From NCBI RefSeq assembly GCF_900241005.1, contig NZ_OEST01000009.1, forward strand, positions 31,522 to 95,521: a DNA stretch of 64,000 nt, written 5' to 3'. This document shows, one piece after another, positions 46,295-54,216 of this stretch; position 1 is the stretch's first letter; every line of letters begins with the position of its first letter. Under the pieces are notes generated by a model. It saw only the letters and a program-made list of their open reading frames with translations. It did no database searches and was not told where the DNA came from. The DNA is from Bacteroides cutis. Its GTDB lineage: Bacteria; Bacteroidota; Bacteroidia; Bacteroidales; Bacteroidaceae. The translations under genes were made by a program, and so were the position numbers.

Positions 46295-47134
46295 TCAGTC
46301 CAATACTTCAACTTTTATAATTTTCACATCGTCTTCAGGACGGTCACTGCGATCGGTCTTCACCCGCTGGATTTTATCCACGATATCCATCCCTTCCAGT
46401 ACTTCACCAAACACGGTATATTCGCCATCCAGATGCGGAGTACCTCCTACCGTGGTATATGCCTTTACTTGCTCCGGCGTAAAACGAAACTCAGGCTCAT
46501 TGGCAACTTGCTCTTCCGCCTGCGCAATCAGTGTATCCTGCAAATTCATTAATCCATCCTGATCACCTGCCTTACGCATCTTATAAATCTCTTTTGTATA
46601 TTTTTGCGCCAACGTATTAAAAGCATTATTCAAACGCATCTGATTCATCTGTTGTTCCATACCCAAAAGAGTAGAATCGTTGTATACCTTTCCGGTAACG
46701 ATATAGAACTGGCAACCGGAAGATTCTTTCTGGGGGTTTACGTTATCTCCCTGGCGGGCTGCCGACAAAGCTCCTTTCTTGTGGAAGTACTTGGGATAAA
46801 CAAACTCGGCAGGAATGGTGTAACCCACATCACCTGCCCCCAACATCTTGCCCTTGGGAGCATTTTTTGATTCAGGATCACCGGCTTGTATCATAAAGTC
46901 TTTAATAACCCGATGAAACAGCGTACCTTCATACGTGCCGTCCTCTGCCAATTTGATGAAATTATCACGGTGTTTCGGCGTTTCGTTATACAGTTTTACG
47001 ATAATATCACCCGCACTTGTCTCAATTTTCAACTTCGTTTCTTTTTCCATATTTCCGTCTTTCTTTTGACCTGATTTGCAAGCAGTAAGTCCACAAAGCA
47101 GTATAGTTAATAATACAATGAGATTTCTTTTCAT
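46295..47134 (-). CDS. Cyclophilin-type peptidyl-prolyl isomerase lipoprotein
   Basis: The protein has 279 residues with a lipobox LTAC (Cys19). The cyclophilin core shows GDIIVKLYNETPKHRDNFIKLAEDG, LFHRVIKDFMIQAGDP, SSGCQFYIVTGKVY and TPHLDGEYTVFGEVLEGMDIVDKI (each split or shortened). An insert of about 65 helical residues (about 175-235) lies before the last strands, as in several Bacteroidetes cyclophilins. It assists folding of exported proteins in the periplasm or at the outer membrane. Confidence 0.93.
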   Translation of the reverse strand: MKRNLIVLLTILLCGLTACKSGQKKDGNMEKETKLKIETSAGDIIVKLYNETPKHRDNFIKLAEDGTYEGTLFHRVIKDFMIQAGDPESKNAPKGKMLGAGDVGYTIPAEFVYPKYFHKKGALSAARQGDNVNPQKESSGCQFYIVTGKVYNDSTLLGMEQQMNQMRLNNAFNTLAQKYTKEIYKMRKAGDQDGLMNLQDTLIAQAEEQVANEPEFRFTPEQVKAYTTVGGTPHLDGEYTVFGEVLEGMDIVDKIQRVKTDRSDRPEDDVKIIKVEVLD

Positions 47135-47190
47135 ACTTCCTTTTTGTTTAATTTAAGTTTGCAAATATACTAAAATCGAACAAAAGGATT

Positions 47191-47198
47191 TACCTTTG
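47191..47198 (+). promoter_or_regulatory. -7 element for the sigma-54-type response regulator
   Basis: TACCTTTG is a perfect TAnnTTTG match 29 bp before the ATG at 47228. On the opposite strand the complement of 47162-47169 reads TATATTTG and could serve the divergent cyclophilin gene. Neither has a TTTG at 19-21 bp. Confidence 0.45.
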
Positions 47199-47227
47199 TA
47201 TCATAAAAGAGATAAAAAGCAAAGGCT

Positions 47228-48589
47228 ATGAAATCCATACTAATCGTAGAAGATGACATCACATATGGCATGATGCTGAAAACATGGCTTGGAAAGAAAG
47301 GTTTCCAAGTCAATTCTGTCAGCAGTATCGGCCGCGCTCAGAAATATATAGAGTCTGAGAGCGTAGATCTGATATTGTCTGATTTACGATTACCGGATAA
47401 AGACGGTATCGACCTACTGAAATGGCTAGGGATACAAAAGCTGACCATACCGCTCATCATAATGACGGGGTATGCCGATATACAATCGGCCGTACAAGCT
47501 ATGAAACTTGGAGCTTGCGATTATGTTGCCAAGCCGGTAAATCCCGACGAGCTGTTAAAGAAAATAGCCGAAGCACTGAATGTATCGTCTGATGCGTCTA
47601 AACATGCCATGCATCTCGATGAAACCAAAAGCCAACCTCGGAAAGACACAAAAAGTGTTTCTTTATCATCCGATTTCCTCGAAGGAGAGAGCGATGCCGC
47701 CAAACAGCTTTATAATTATGTAAAACTTGTTTCCCCTACCAATATGTCTGTACTCATCAACGGAGCTAGTGGTACGGGTAAAGAATATGTGGCTCACCGT
47801 ATCCATCAACTCAGCAAACGTGCCAATCAGCCGTTTGTTGCTATTGATTGCGGCTCCATCCCTAAGGAACTTGCCGCTTCCGAATTCTTCGGCCACGTGA
47901 AAGGGGCTTTCACAGGGGCATTGACTGATAAGACAGGTGCTTTTGTTGCAGCCAATGGGGGTACCATCTTTCTAGACGAAATAGGAAATCTCAGTTACGA
48001 AGTACAGATACAATTACTCCGTGCATTACAAGAGCGTAAAATACGTCCGGTAGGTTCTAACAAGGAAATACAGGTGGATGTGCGGTTGATATCCGCCACC
48101 AACGAAAATTTAGAGCAAGCCATTGAAAAGGGAATATTCCGTGAGGACCTGTTCCACCGGATCAACGAATTTACACTGCGTATGCCTCAACTAAAAGATC
48201 GCCGCGAAGATATTCTTCTCTTTGCCAATTTCTTCCTCGACCAGGCAAATCGCGAACTCGACAAACATCTTATCGGCTTTGATGAAAAAGCTTCCAGAAC
48301 ATTATTGGAATATCAATGGCCGGGAAACTTACGGCAAATGAAGAACATTATCCGCCGTGCCACATTGTTGGCTCAAGATAATTTCATCACGCTAAATGAG
48401 TTAAGTGAGTTACAGAACCAAATTCCTGCACATATCGGTATGCCGCTTCGAAATGAAGAAGCCGAAAAGCAACAGATTATTGAAGCGCTGAAACAAACCG
48501 GATATAACAAAAGCCGTGCCGCCCAACTGCTTGGCATAGACAGGAAAACATTGTATAATAAGCTTAAACTTTACGGGATAGAGCTATAA
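47228..48589 (+). CDS. NtrC-family sigma-54-dependent response regulator
   Basis: The protein has 453 residues. The receiver domain has acidic residues in IVEDD and the acceptor Asp52 in ILSDLRLPD. The AAA+ central domain has Walker A GASGTGKE at 179-186, the sigma-54-contacting GAFTGA loop at 226-231, and GTIFLDEIGNLS as Walker B. A C-terminal Fis-type helix-turn-helix ends the protein (GYNKSRAAQLLGIDRKTLYNKLK). It activates RpoN promoters from upstream sites once phosphorylated. No kinase is adjacent; the hybrid kinase with an Hpt domain at 41277-43574 is the nearest. Confidence 0.96.
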   Translation: MKSILIVEDDITYGMMLKTWLGKKGFQVNSVSSIGRAQKYIESESVDLILSDLRLPDKDGIDLLKWLGIQKLTIPLIIMTGYADIQSAVQAMKLGACDYVAKPVNPDELLKKIAEALNVSSDASKHAMHLDETKSQPRKDTKSVSLSSDFLEGESDAAKQLYNYVKLVSPTNMSVLINGASGTGKEYVAHRIHQLSKRANQPFVAIDCGSIPKELAASEFFGHVKGAFTGALTDKTGAFVAANGGTIFLDEIGNLSYEVQIQLLRALQERKIRPVGSNKEIQVDVRLISATNENLEQAIEKGIFREDLFHRINEFTLRMPQLKDRREDILLFANFFLDQANRELDKHLIGFDEKASRTLLEYQWPGNLRQMKNIIRRATLLAQDNFITLNELSELQNQIPAHIGMPLRNEEAEKQQIIEALKQTGYNKSRAAQLLGIDRKTLYNKLKLYGIEL

Positions 48590-48614
48590 ATGTAGAATAA
48601 TTCTACACCCACCT

Positions 48615-48655
48615 CCACACTTTCCACAGATTTCCACAGATTACCACAGCCCACA
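48615..48655 (+). promoter_or_regulatory. Helically phased CCACA repeats upstream of a sigma-54-like promoter
   Basis: CCACA occurs at 48615, 48624, 48634, 48644 and 48651. The central three are part of a 10-nt tandem repeat (TTTCCACAGA twice, then TTACCACAG). They lie about 50-95 bp before the -24/-12-like element at 48707-48722, the usual distance for an NtrC-type activator site. Assignment as an enhancer is inference. Confidence 0.45.
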
Positions 48656-48706
48656 TATACCGGCAACATACTATATTTCAACGCCTTGCCAATTTACCAT
48701 TTATTT

Positions 48707-48722
48707 TGGCACATCATTTGAT
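48707..48722 (+). promoter_or_regulatory. Sigma-54-like -24/-12 promoter
   Basis: TGGCAC, a 5-nt spacer ATCAT, then TTGAT. The -24 hexamer and the spacing match the RpoN consensus TGGCAC-N5-TTGCW exactly; only the -12 C is replaced by A. It lies in the gap after the NtrC-type regulator gene and 94 bp before a small exported peptide gene. Confidence 0.5.
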
Positions 48723-48816
48723 ACATATAAAATGTAAGCGTCAAGCTTCCTAAACAAACAAGACACTTAAACCGAACTATCATTATATATCAATCGTATA
48801 AAAAAGCAAATGAATT

Positions 48817-48999
48817 ATGAAAAAGTTAGTATTAGTAGCAGCCCTGTTTATGTTTGTTTGTGGAGGATCGTTCTTGGCCCAAGCAAAGGCTCCGGTAGAA
48901 CAGCCAAGTAAGACAACAACATTGTCTAACGACACTGTAATCACAGATACTTTGCAGAAGGCCAAGAGCGTCCAAGACACAACAAAAGTGGCCGAATAA
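48817..48999 (+). CDS. Small exported peptide (60 aa)
   Basis: The protein has 60 residues: a clear signal peptide (MKKLVLVAALFMFVCGGSF, cut probably after LAQA) and a mature part of about 37 residues rich in Thr, Lys, Asp and Val with no Cys. No family is recognised. It has its own terminator 19 bp downstream and a sigma-54-like promoter upstream, so it looks like a single-gene unit controlled by the regulator encoded just before it. It may be a periplasmic stress peptide or signal; no function is claimed. Confidence 0.78.
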   Translation: MKKLVLVAALFMFVCGGSFLAQAKAPVEQPSKTTTLSNDTVITDTLQKAKSVQDTTKVAE

Positions 49000-49017
49000 T
49001 AGTAAGCGCACAACAAA

Positions 49018-49058
49018 AAGCCTTTCCCTACTTGTCTATTCCGGGGAAAGGCTTTTTT
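49018..49058 (+). terminator. Intrinsic terminator of the small peptide gene
   Basis: The stem AAGCCTTTCCC pairs with GGGAAAGGCTT across a 15-nt loop and is followed by TTTTTT. It lies 19 bp after the stop at 48999, and no gene starts rightward from it. Confidence 0.88.
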
Positions 49059-49121
49059 ATGCTATAATGGTGGGATAATAATGTGTAGAGTGACAAACTG
49101 ATATTTTATCACATTATTATT

Positions 49122-51659
49122 TTACCAGTGTCGTTCCGGATAGAGATCATTCCACCATGCCGGGCTGTCCTGTAACCAACGTGCAAACCATGCCATAATG
49201 GAATTATGCCACAATTCACGTTTAGGATAATCACTAATAAAGTGATTTTCTCCATCTACCGTAATAAATTCAACGGTTTTACCTAATATCTTCAGAGCGT
49301 TGTACAACTGAATACTTTCACCAATAGGTACATTAGTATCTACTGTACCGTGCAGCAACAACAAAGGAGTTTTGATCTTATCAGCATTAAACAGAGAACC
49401 ATGCTTAGTGAACAAATCTAGATTGTTCCACGGATAACTTTCAGCAGCAGCAACAGCATTGTAGGAATATCCCCAGTAACCTTCACCCCAATAACTCGTA
49501 ACATTACTGATACCGGCATGTGAAACGGCAGCGGCAAAGATATCGGTTTTCGTCTGTAGATATTGGGTCATGAAACCACCATAGGACGCTCCGATACAAC
49601 CGATGCGTTTCGCATCAACAAACGGATGGGCGACGCAGAATTTCTTCGTTCCTTCAATTATCTCATCAGCTGTACGTTCGCCCCAAGCATTGACATGACG
49701 GGCGGAGAACTCTTGACCATATCCGATGGCTCCACTGGGCTGAATTACATAGACCACATAGTCACGCGAAGCAAACAGTTGTGCACAGTAAGGAGAAGTG
49801 ATACCACGCGTAGTAGGCGTTGTTCCACCATAGTAGTAAACGATGAGTGGGTATTTCTTATTGGGGTCGAATGAAGGGGGCAAACAAATCATACCCTTTA
49901 TCTGCGTACCGTCAGCAGCGATAAAGTTCCATTCTTCCATCTTTCCCAATTCAATTTTATCCAACGTCTCTTTCATCGGATTGGCAATCAGGGTAGAAAT
50001 TTTCTTCTTTCCATCATACATGTAAGCTACACCGCTACTGGTATTACCTCCACCAACGTATGCTGCTATCAACGGGTTATCTTCTGCCAACGTGAAAGAG
50101 CTAATGACATCTTCCTTCAATGGCAACATCTCGAAACGCCTCGTCTTCGGAGTATAACGGTAAATATGACGACAGTCTTCGTCAGTGGTATTAAAGTAAA
50201 TACAACCGTCTGTACGGTTCCATTCAAGGAAGTTTACCGTGGGATTAAAATCACGGGTGATAGGATCGATATTTCTTGTTGCCAAATCCATGATGAAAGC
50301 TTGGGTGTCAAAGTCATTGGCAATGGGATGTGGCGCACAGTTCTTACCTATACCGTTGAATGCAGAAGGGCTAGCGGTCAACAGCAGTTGTTTACCGTCT
50401 GGAGAATAGGAGGCCCCACCAGCATATGGTTCCCAAGAAACAAGAGTATCAACTTTTAATGTTGCCAGATCAATTTCAAAGATGGATGAAAGTGAGAAGG
50501 GACATTTAGTGATATTGGATTTACTTGTGGAACATAACAATTTCTTACCGTCAAGCGAAATATCATTCAGATATACACTGTGGCTACCATACGTCAGACG
50601 TTCAGAAAGTCCTGAAGCAGGGTCATACTTTACCAAGTAACTACGGTTGCGAGAACCGGGAATACGATCGTCAGGGTGCAACAGACGTTTCAAGGGGCCA
50701 TTCACTTTTTCTCCTTCATCACTAGAAGAATAAATCAGATAATCTTCTGTAGGCGACCAACTAAAACCTCCCTCAGGTACATTTTTCAATGCCACCTCTT
50801 CGCGCATCGTCATCGGATCGAACACTACCAAATCGTTCTGTCGCTCACCAGTCACCGTATAATACAGTTTATTGCTACGAGGCATCCAACGAGCATTAGT
50901 CGGAATATTTGGATGAATAATTTTTCCGGTTTTTACTTCAGTCAGTTCCTGCCAAGTACGTGAACGCTTCGTGGAATAGTTATCCCAATAATACGTCAAT
51001 AGATATTTGCCATTCGGAGATAAAGATACAGAATAGACTTTCGAGCCAAATGCAGTATTATAGAGTGAAAGACGACGCTGCAAACCAGGCTGTATTCGGC
51101 AACCGACTTCCATAAAATTTTTCTCCTTCTCAAATTCGCATTTCAACACCGGCTGTGTCTTGTCATCCGCCGAAGAAAGTAATTTAATAACAATCTCATA
51201 ATCAGCTTCAGGTTCCAAACGAAGGCTTACAGCTGTAGGACGAACTTGTGAGAGACTATCCTCGGCTGTAGTTTTCGTCTGTTTGGACTCACCATTTACG
51301 AATACTTCAAATCGTGCCGGAGAGTATACTTTCAGCGTACCTTTCATAAACCGTTCTGCACGCAGATTGGTAGAAAACAGATAAAAGAGGTTGTCTTTAT
51401 CGGCCTTCTCTACAGCCACATATCCTGTGGTATCAGCCGACATGGTTTCATACGAATGTCTGTCAAAATCAAGACTGATTTTTGTCTTCAGCAAGTCGTC
51501 CGATACAAATTTTTTTCCTATAAAGTTAATACTATCACCCTGAATAGGGGTACGTACAACCACAGCAGGACGCACATAATACTCAGTCACCTTTTCTTGT
51601 GCATGGGCTGCCAAACCTATTAAAAGTAGCAAGCCCGATAAAATCGTAATTTTTTTCAT
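49122..51659 (-). CDS. S9-family prolyl oligopeptidase / dipeptidyl peptidase
   Basis: The protein has 845 residues with a signal peptide (LLLLIGLAAHAQ). The N-terminal half is a WD-like beta-propeller (VYSVSLSPNGKYLLTYYWD, GGFSWSPTEDYLIYSSSDEG, GASYSPDGKQLLLTAS). The C-terminal alpha/beta hydrolase has the nucleophile Ser692 in GCIGASYGGF, the Asp in HGTVDTNVP and the His in VDGENHF. It probably acts in the periplasm on peptides with Pro or Ala near the N-terminus. It is the last gene of a leftward run tetR-fabG-rluA-S9. Confidence 0.94.
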   Translation of the reverse strand: MKKITILSGLLLLIGLAAHAQEKVTEYYVRPAVVVRTPIQGDSINFIGKKFVSDDLLKTKISLDFDRHSYETMSADTTGYVAVEKADKDNLFYLFSTNLRAERFMKGTLKVYSPARFEVFVNGESKQTKTTAEDSLSQVRPTAVSLRLEPEADYEIVIKLLSSADDKTQPVLKCEFEKEKNFMEVGCRIQPGLQRRLSLYNTAFGSKVYSVSLSPNGKYLLTYYWDNYSTKRSRTWQELTEVKTGKIIHPNIPTNARWMPRSNKLYYTVTGERQNDLVVFDPMTMREEVALKNVPEGGFSWSPTEDYLIYSSSDEGEKVNGPLKRLLHPDDRIPGSRNRSYLVKYDPASGLSERLTYGSHSVYLNDISLDGKKLLCSTSKSNITKCPFSLSSIFEIDLATLKVDTLVSWEPYAGGASYSPDGKQLLLTASPSAFNGIGKNCAPHPIANDFDTQAFIMDLATRNIDPITRDFNPTVNFLEWNRTDGCIYFNTTDEDCRHIYRYTPKTRRFEMLPLKEDVISSFTLAEDNPLIAAYVGGGNTSSGVAYMYDGKKKISTLIANPMKETLDKIELGKMEEWNFIAADGTQIKGMICLPPSFDPNKKYPLIVYYYGGTTPTTRGITSPYCAQLFASRDYVVYVIQPSGAIGYGQEFSARHVNAWGERTADEIIEGTKKFCVAHPFVDAKRIGCIGASYGGFMTQYLQTKTDIFAAAVSHAGISNVTSYWGEGYWGYSYNAVAAAESYPWNNLDLFTKHGSLFNADKIKTPLLLLHGTVDTNVPIGESIQLYNALKILGKTVEFITVDGENHFISDYPKRELWHNSIMAWFARWLQDSPAWWNDLYPERHW

Positions 51660-51704
51660 TGATGGTTAGTTATAATAAGGTTATTCAGATTGTTTCAAAT
51701 AAAA

Positions 51705-52376
51705 TCAGATAGTTTCAAATCCATTCCATAAATTACCGGAAGGTACAGGCGCTTCCGCCTCTATCATCTCTCTGGATACCGGATGTACGAAACGGATAAA
51801 ACGTGCATGCAAACAGATACTGCCATCCGGATTGGAACGAGGGAAGCCATACTTCAAATCTCCTTTGATAGGACATCCCATCTTCGCCAACTGGCAACGA
51901 ATCTGATGATGACGTCCGGTTTTCAAATCTATTTCCAATAAATAATAGTTCTGCGACTTTCCGATGAGACGGTAATGCAAGATGGCCTTTTTACTACCTG
52001 CCACCTCTTTATCGTATGCGTAACTTTTATTCTGTTTCTCGTTACGGACTAAATAGTTTAGTAATTCCCCTTCTTGTTGTCGAGGCGGATTCTTCACTAC
52101 TGCCCAATAAGTTTTTCTCACTTCACTATTCTTGAACATTTCATTCAGGCGCGAAAGTGCTTTGCTGGTTTTGGCAAAAACAACAAGACCGCTTACGGGA
52201 CGATCCAACCGGTGAGTGACACCGATGAAGACATTACCTGGCTTCTGATACTTCTCTTTCAAATACTGCTTTACAGTTTCCGAAAGTGGCGTATCGCCTG
52301 TTTTGTCTCCCTGAACGATCTCCGAAGCGGTCTTGTTGACTATAATAATATGATTGTCCTCGTATACGACAGTCAT
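51705..52376 (-). CDS. RluA-family pseudouridine synthase
   Basis: The protein has 223 residues. It has the catalytic motif HRLDRPVSGLVVFAKT with its Asp, VNKTASEIVQGD near the N-terminus, and LKTGRHHQIRCQL and GDLKYGFPRS in the second half. There is no S4 RNA-binding domain, as in short RluA-type enzymes of Bacteroidetes. It modifies rRNA or tRNA uridine; the target is not decidable. The gene starts 3 bp after the fabG stop. Confidence 0.92.
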   Translation of the reverse strand: MTVVYEDNHIIIVNKTASEIVQGDKTGDTPLSETVKQYLKEKYQKPGNVFIGVTHRLDRPVSGLVVFAKTSKALSRLNEMFKNSEVRKTYWAVVKNPPRQQEGELLNYLVRNEKQNKSYAYDKEVAGSKKAILHYRLIGKSQNYYLLEIDLKTGRHHQIRCQLAKMGCPIKGDLKYGFPRSNPDGSICLHARFIRFVHPVSREMIEAEAPVPSGNLWNGFETI

Positions 52377-52379
52377 AGT

Positions 52380-53126
52380 TTACATATTCATACCACCATC
52401 TACTTGAATAACTTGTCCTGATACATAAGAAGACATATCAGAAGCCAGGAAAGTAGCAATATTTGCCACGTCTTCGGGTGTACCGCCGCGACGCAAAGGT
52501 ATTTTCTTGCACCATTCCGCTTTTACCTCCTCAGAAAGAGCGTCGGTCATAGCAGTCATAATAAAGCCCGGAGCGATGGCGTTGGCACGGATACCACGAG
52601 AACCGAGTTCCTGTGCAATAGATTTAGCCAAAGCAATCATACCAGCTTTGGATGCAGAGTAGTTGGCCTGACCTGCATTACCATGAACACCCACTACAGA
52701 GGCCATATTGATAATACTACCACCTTTCTGACGCATCATAATGGGAGTACAAGCATGAATAAAGTTAAAAGCGGATTTCAAGTTCACGCCGATAACCATA
52801 TCCCACTGCTGTTCGGTCATACGCATCATCAAACCATCACGGGTGATACCTGCATTGTTTACCAAGATATCGATACGTCCGAAATCGTTATGAATAGCTT
52901 CCACCACTTTAGCGGTATCTTCAAAGTTAGCTGCATTTGAAGCATACGCTTTAGCTTTCACGCCCAACGCTTCTATTTCCTTAGCAGTGTTTTCAGCATT
53001 CTCATCAATCACCAGATCGGTGAATGCGATATTAGCTCCTTCCTGAGCAAACTTCAAAGCGATAGCCTTACCAATGCCACGTGCAGCACCAGTTACAATG
53101 GCTGTTTTTCCATCTAATAATCCCAT
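52380..53126 (-). CDS. fabG: 3-oxoacyl-ACP reductase
   Basis: The protein has 248 residues. It is a short-chain dehydrogenase with cofactor motif TGAARGIGKAIALKF, NNAG (ILVNNAGITRDGLMMRM is FabG-typical), the catalytic Ser in INMASVVGVHGN, and YSASKAG with the Tyr and Lys. The C-terminus VSGQVIQVDGGMNM is diagnostic of FabG. It reduces 3-oxoacyl-ACP in fatty acid synthesis. It lies 29 bp downstream of tetR. Confidence 0.96.
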   Translation of the reverse strand: MGLLDGKTAIVTGAARGIGKAIALKFAQEGANIAFTDLVIDENAENTAKEIEALGVKAKAYASNAANFEDTAKVVEAIHNDFGRIDILVNNAGITRDGLMMRMTEQQWDMVIGVNLKSAFNFIHACTPIMMRQKGGSIINMASVVGVHGNAGQANYSASKAGMIALAKSIAQELGSRGIRANAIAPGFIMTAMTDALSEEVKAEWCKKIPLRRGGTPEDVANIATFLASDMSSYVSGQVIQVDGGMNM

Positions 53127-53155
53127 ACTGTTTTTAGTTATTGATTAATATTATT

Positions 53156-53749
53156 CTATTTCTTTCCTGTCGCGCCTAATGCTCCCAATACCAGTCGGGT
53201 CACATAATCATCACGCGTCTTGTCATCCAGATAGGCTCCTACATGTCCACGGATGTAAGGTGTTTCAATCCCTTTAACGCAATAGTGCACAATTTCAGCT
53301 GTCATATCCAAATCATCTATTTGGAAAACGTCTTCCTCCAAGCCTTCACGCAATACATTCTTAAACAGTTGGATTTCTTTGGAATCAAAGCGTTTCCGCA
53401 CTTTCTCCACACGCCATATATCACGAAAGAAATTGGCACGGAGGGTTCCATTACGGAAAACCGCCTCCTTCACCGCATCCAAATGTGTATAAATCATCTC
53501 CATCAATTTTTCATCCGGCCTGATATCTTTCTCAGCAACACGCTTCATCATATCAGAGAGAAGGTCCAACTCCGACTCGACAACAGCCATATAAATATCT
53601 TCCTTACTTTTAAAATAGGTATAAAGCGTTCTTCTACCTTTTTTAGAAGCAAGGGCGATATCGTTCATCGTGGTATTTTCGACGCCCATCTTCGCAAACA
53701 ATTGACGGGCGACATCCACTAATTTAGCTTTTGTCTTCGATACAGCCAT
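53156..53749 (-). CDS. TetR-family transcriptional regulator
   Basis: The protein has 197 residues. The N-terminal helix-turn-helix is VENTTMNDIALASKKGRRTLYTYFKSKEDIY (split), typical of TetR. The C-terminal ligand domain has no recognised relatives. It is the first gene before fabG and has a complete Bacteroidetes promoter. It may control itself and the fabG operon, perhaps in response to an acyl compound; this is inferred from position only. Confidence 0.92.
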   Translation of the reverse strand: MAVSKTKAKLVDVARQLFAKMGVENTTMNDIALASKKGRRTLYTYFKSKEDIYMAVVESELDLLSDMMKRVAEKDIRPDEKLMEMIYTHLDAVKEAVFRNGTLRANFFRDIWRVEKVRKRFDSKEIQLFKNVLREGLEEDVFQIDDLDMTAEIVHYCVKGIETPYIRGHVGAYLDDKTRDDYVTRLVLGALGATGKK

Positions 53750-53780
53750 AGATTAATTGCACATTGCTTAATAATTTGAG

Positions 53781-53812
53781 CAAAAGTAAGACATTTCCGC
53801 ATATTCTACAAA
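53781..53812 (-). promoter_or_regulatory. Promoter of the tetR-fabG operon
   Basis: On the minus strand TTTG (complement of 53809-53812), a 20-bp spacer and TACTTTTG (complement of 53781-53788) match both boxes of the Bacteroidetes housekeeping promoter. The ATG is 32 bp further on. Confidence 0.8.
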
Positions 53813-53936
53813 CAAATGCACATTTTATTAACAATTGACATATAAAGGATATATTAAAAAATATAGGAATACCATGCTATATATCAACACCTTATACATT
53901 AAAATACATTTATCATTAAAAATAAGGCTGATTTTA

Positions 53937-53967
53937 TTTGCAGGTTTAGAAAAAAGCTGTACCTTTG
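53937..53967 (+). promoter_or_regulatory. Promoter of the initiator tRNA gene
   Basis: TTTG (53937-53940), a 19-bp spacer and TACCTTTG (53960-53967) match both promoter boxes. The mature tRNA begins 15 bp after the -7 box, leaving a leader of under 10 nt. Confidence 0.85.
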
Positions 53968-53981
53968 CACCCACAAAACAT

Positions 53982-54054
<73 letters not shown>

Positions 54055-54056
54055 CT

Positions 54057-54094
54057 AAAAAGGTAGAAGAATTTCAATCTTCTACCTTTTTTTT
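54057..54094 (+). terminator. Terminator of the tRNA gene
   Basis: GGTAGAAGA (54062-54070) pairs with TCTTCTACC (54078-54086) around a 7-nt loop. It is preceded by A5 and followed by T8. It starts immediately after the tRNA. Confidence 0.92.
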
Positions 54095-54115
54095 AGAGTA
54101 ATACAAAAAGAGAAC

Positions 54116-54194
54116 GTGGATCACACAAAGCAGAATTGTATTTTTCTGTTATTATCAGAATCTAATGATTTATTCTGCTATTCGTGTAATCCAC
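54116..54194. repeat. Nested imperfect dyad downstream of the ABC-transporter operon
   Basis: Outer arms GTGGATCACAC (54116-54126) and GTGTAATCCAC (54184-54194) pair at 10 of 11 positions. Inner arms GCAGAAT (54130-54136) and ATTCTGC (54172-54178) pair fully. It lies between the tRNA terminator and the end of the leftward gene at 54217. It may serve as that gene's terminator or be one copy of a dispersed repeat. Confidence 0.55.
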
Positions 54195-54216
54195 ATTCTA
54201 ATATCTGTATTGGTCA

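Noticed and set aside
48615..48655. CCACA repeats as DnaA boxes or a replication origin
   Set aside because: They match TTATCCACA poorly (about 7 of 9) and there are no dnaA, dnaN or other origin genes nearby.
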